Shown in pieces: positions 7,141 to 7,656 of a DNA stretch of 7,656 bases. Every line of letters starts with the position of its first letter. The first letter of the stretch is position 1. This DNA comes from Verrucomicrobiales bacterium. GTDB taxonomy: Bacteria > Verrucomicrobiota > Verrucomicrobiia > Verrucomicrobiales > DEV007. Both the position numbers and the translations under genes were made by a program. The DNA is taken from assembly GCA_003232855.1 (NCBI GenBank), contig QIKC01000368.1:1-7656 (forward strand), read 5' to 3'. The notes under the pieces are model-generated. The model was not told the origin of the DNA. It saw only the letters and a program-made list of their open reading frames with translations, and searched no databases.

Positions 7141-7242
7141 CCTTAACGGACGAATTTTTTAGACAGAATTAACAGAATTAACAGAATTTTTTAGGAATCA
7201 GCCTGCTGATTTCCGATAATTGAAAATTGATCATTGAATAAG
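7141..7242. repeat. Second aacagaatt repeat array, flanked by 11-bp direct repeats, with a small hairpin
   Basis: Between ctaE and the subunit IV gene. Three 9-bp units lie at 7162-7188 (gacagaatt, aacagaatt, aacagaatt). The array is bracketed by two copies of gaattttttag (7152-7162 and 7184-7194) that overlap its ends. A hairpin follows: ggaatcag (7194-7201), loop cctg, ctgatttcc (7206-7214, one bulged t). No T-run follows the hairpin, so it is a poor intrinsic terminator. The rest (7215-7242) is AT-rich. Confidence 0.7.
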
Positions 7243-7533
7243 ATGGCCGATACGCCCGAAGAAATCCATAAACACATGAGGACCTACTGGAAAGTGGGCG
7301 CCGTCTTGCTCATCTGCACCGCGCTCACCGTGATCGTTGCCGAGATTACCCACAGTATCACCGTCGGCCTGGGGCTCGCCGCGTTTAAGGCGGCGTTGGT
7401 TGCGCTGATCTTCATGCACCTCAATGCCGAGAGGCCGTTGATTTACCAAATTTTGGCCTACACGGTGTTCTTCGCCATCGGCATGATGTTCCTCACTGTC
7501 CTCGCCCTCTACGATCCACTGGTCAGCCGATAG
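7243..7533 (+). CDS. Cytochrome c oxidase subunit IV (prokaryotic small membrane subunit)
   Basis: 96 residues with three hydrophobic helices (about 15-35, 42-57 and 64-90), the usual size and layout of the small subunit IV of bacterial caa3/aa3 oxidases. Family-like features are the start MADTPEEIHKHMRTYWKVGAVLL, AAFKAALVALIFMHL (the FMHL motif closing the second helix) and the last helix before LALYDPL. The subunit has no metal site and stabilises the CtaD/CtaE complex. I chose ATG 7243 over the in-frame TTG at 7234 because MADTPEE is the familiar start and the sequence upstream is AT-rich repeat-like DNA. It follows ctaE in the normal subunit III to IV order. Confidence 0.85.
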   Translation: MADTPEEIHKHMRTYWKVGAVLLICTALTVIVAEITHSITVGLGLAAFKAALVALIFMHLNAERPLIYQILAYTVFFAIGMMFLTVLALYDPLVSR

Positions 7534-7534
7534 C

Positions 7535-7656
7535 ATGTCCCTCAGAAAATTCCACGTCGTCTTTATCACCCTCGCCACGCTATGCATGGCGTCGTTCGCC
7601 CTATGGTGTTTTCTCCCGCAGCAGGGTGGCGGTATCGGCATGTTTGCCAGTGGCGG
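7535..7656 (+). CDS. Small membrane protein, 3' partial
   Basis: Starts at an ATG 1 bp after the subunit IV stop and is open to the window edge, giving 40 residues: MSLRKFHVVFITLATL, a hydrophobic helix to about residue 29, then a Gly-rich turn (QQGGGIG). A short uncharacterised membrane protein at the end of the oxidase operon is common in related gene clusters, as far as I recall. The tight spacing suggests translational coupling with subunit IV. The function is unknown and the C-terminus is not visible. Confidence 0.6.
   Translation, partial: MSLRKFHVVFITLATLCMASFALWCFLPQQGGGIGMFASG

Noticed and set aside
7194..7214. Rho-independent terminator after ctaE
   Set aside because: The hairpin is short and bulged, not GC-rich, and not followed by a T-run; the subunit IV gene follows closely.

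Overview
The window is one stretch of plus-strand genes for an aerobic respiratory chain. High GC, gaps of about 16-31 bp between most genes, few clear Shine-Dalgarno sites, the Ala/Pro/Lys-rich linkers and the protein styles (azurin-like cupredoxin with CTFPGHW, CtaD with a His/Asp-rich N-terminus, CtaE starting MEIPYEVKPRPDTGLWNAK) suggest a member of the Verrucomicrobiota or a close PVC relative. That placement is inferred from memory of these families, not from a search.

Layout: (1) 2-754, membrane-anchored type-1 copper protein, cut at the 5' window edge. (2) 771-2228, a 12-helix CcoN-like protein. (3) 2245-2949, CcoO-like mono-heme cytochrome c. (4) 2966-3703, a second membrane-anchored mono-heme cytochrome c. 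(5) 3735-5640, CtaD, catalytic subunit of an A-family (aa3-type) heme-copper oxidase, broken by a deletion and frameshift near 4942. (6) 5641-5829, intergenic region with 9-bp repeat arrays facing each other. (7) 5830-7140, CtaE (subunit III) with two offsetting frameshifts in its first helix and a soluble insertion of about 235 residues. (8) 7141-7242, a second 9-bp repeat array. (9) 7243-7533, oxidase subunit IV. (10) 7535-end, start of a small membrane protein.

Two things stand out. First, the CcoN-like protein aligns well with cbb3 oxidase subunit I, but all six histidines that bind heme b, heme b3 and CuB are replaced. It cannot be a canonical oxygen-reducing subunit, yet it sits with a CcoO whose heme site is intact. 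Second, the aa3-type subunits CtaD/CtaE/IV follow directly, and no CuA-bearing subunit II (CtaC) is present in the window. My inference is that the cupredoxin, the CcoN-like scaffold, CcoO and the extra cytochrome c form an electron-entry module serving the CtaD oxidase, either replacing or adding to CtaC. The window also carries three small indels in ctaD and ctaE (a deletion of about 35 bp, a 2-bp duplication and a 13-bp tandem duplication). These are either recent decay or assembly error, and raw reads would decide.
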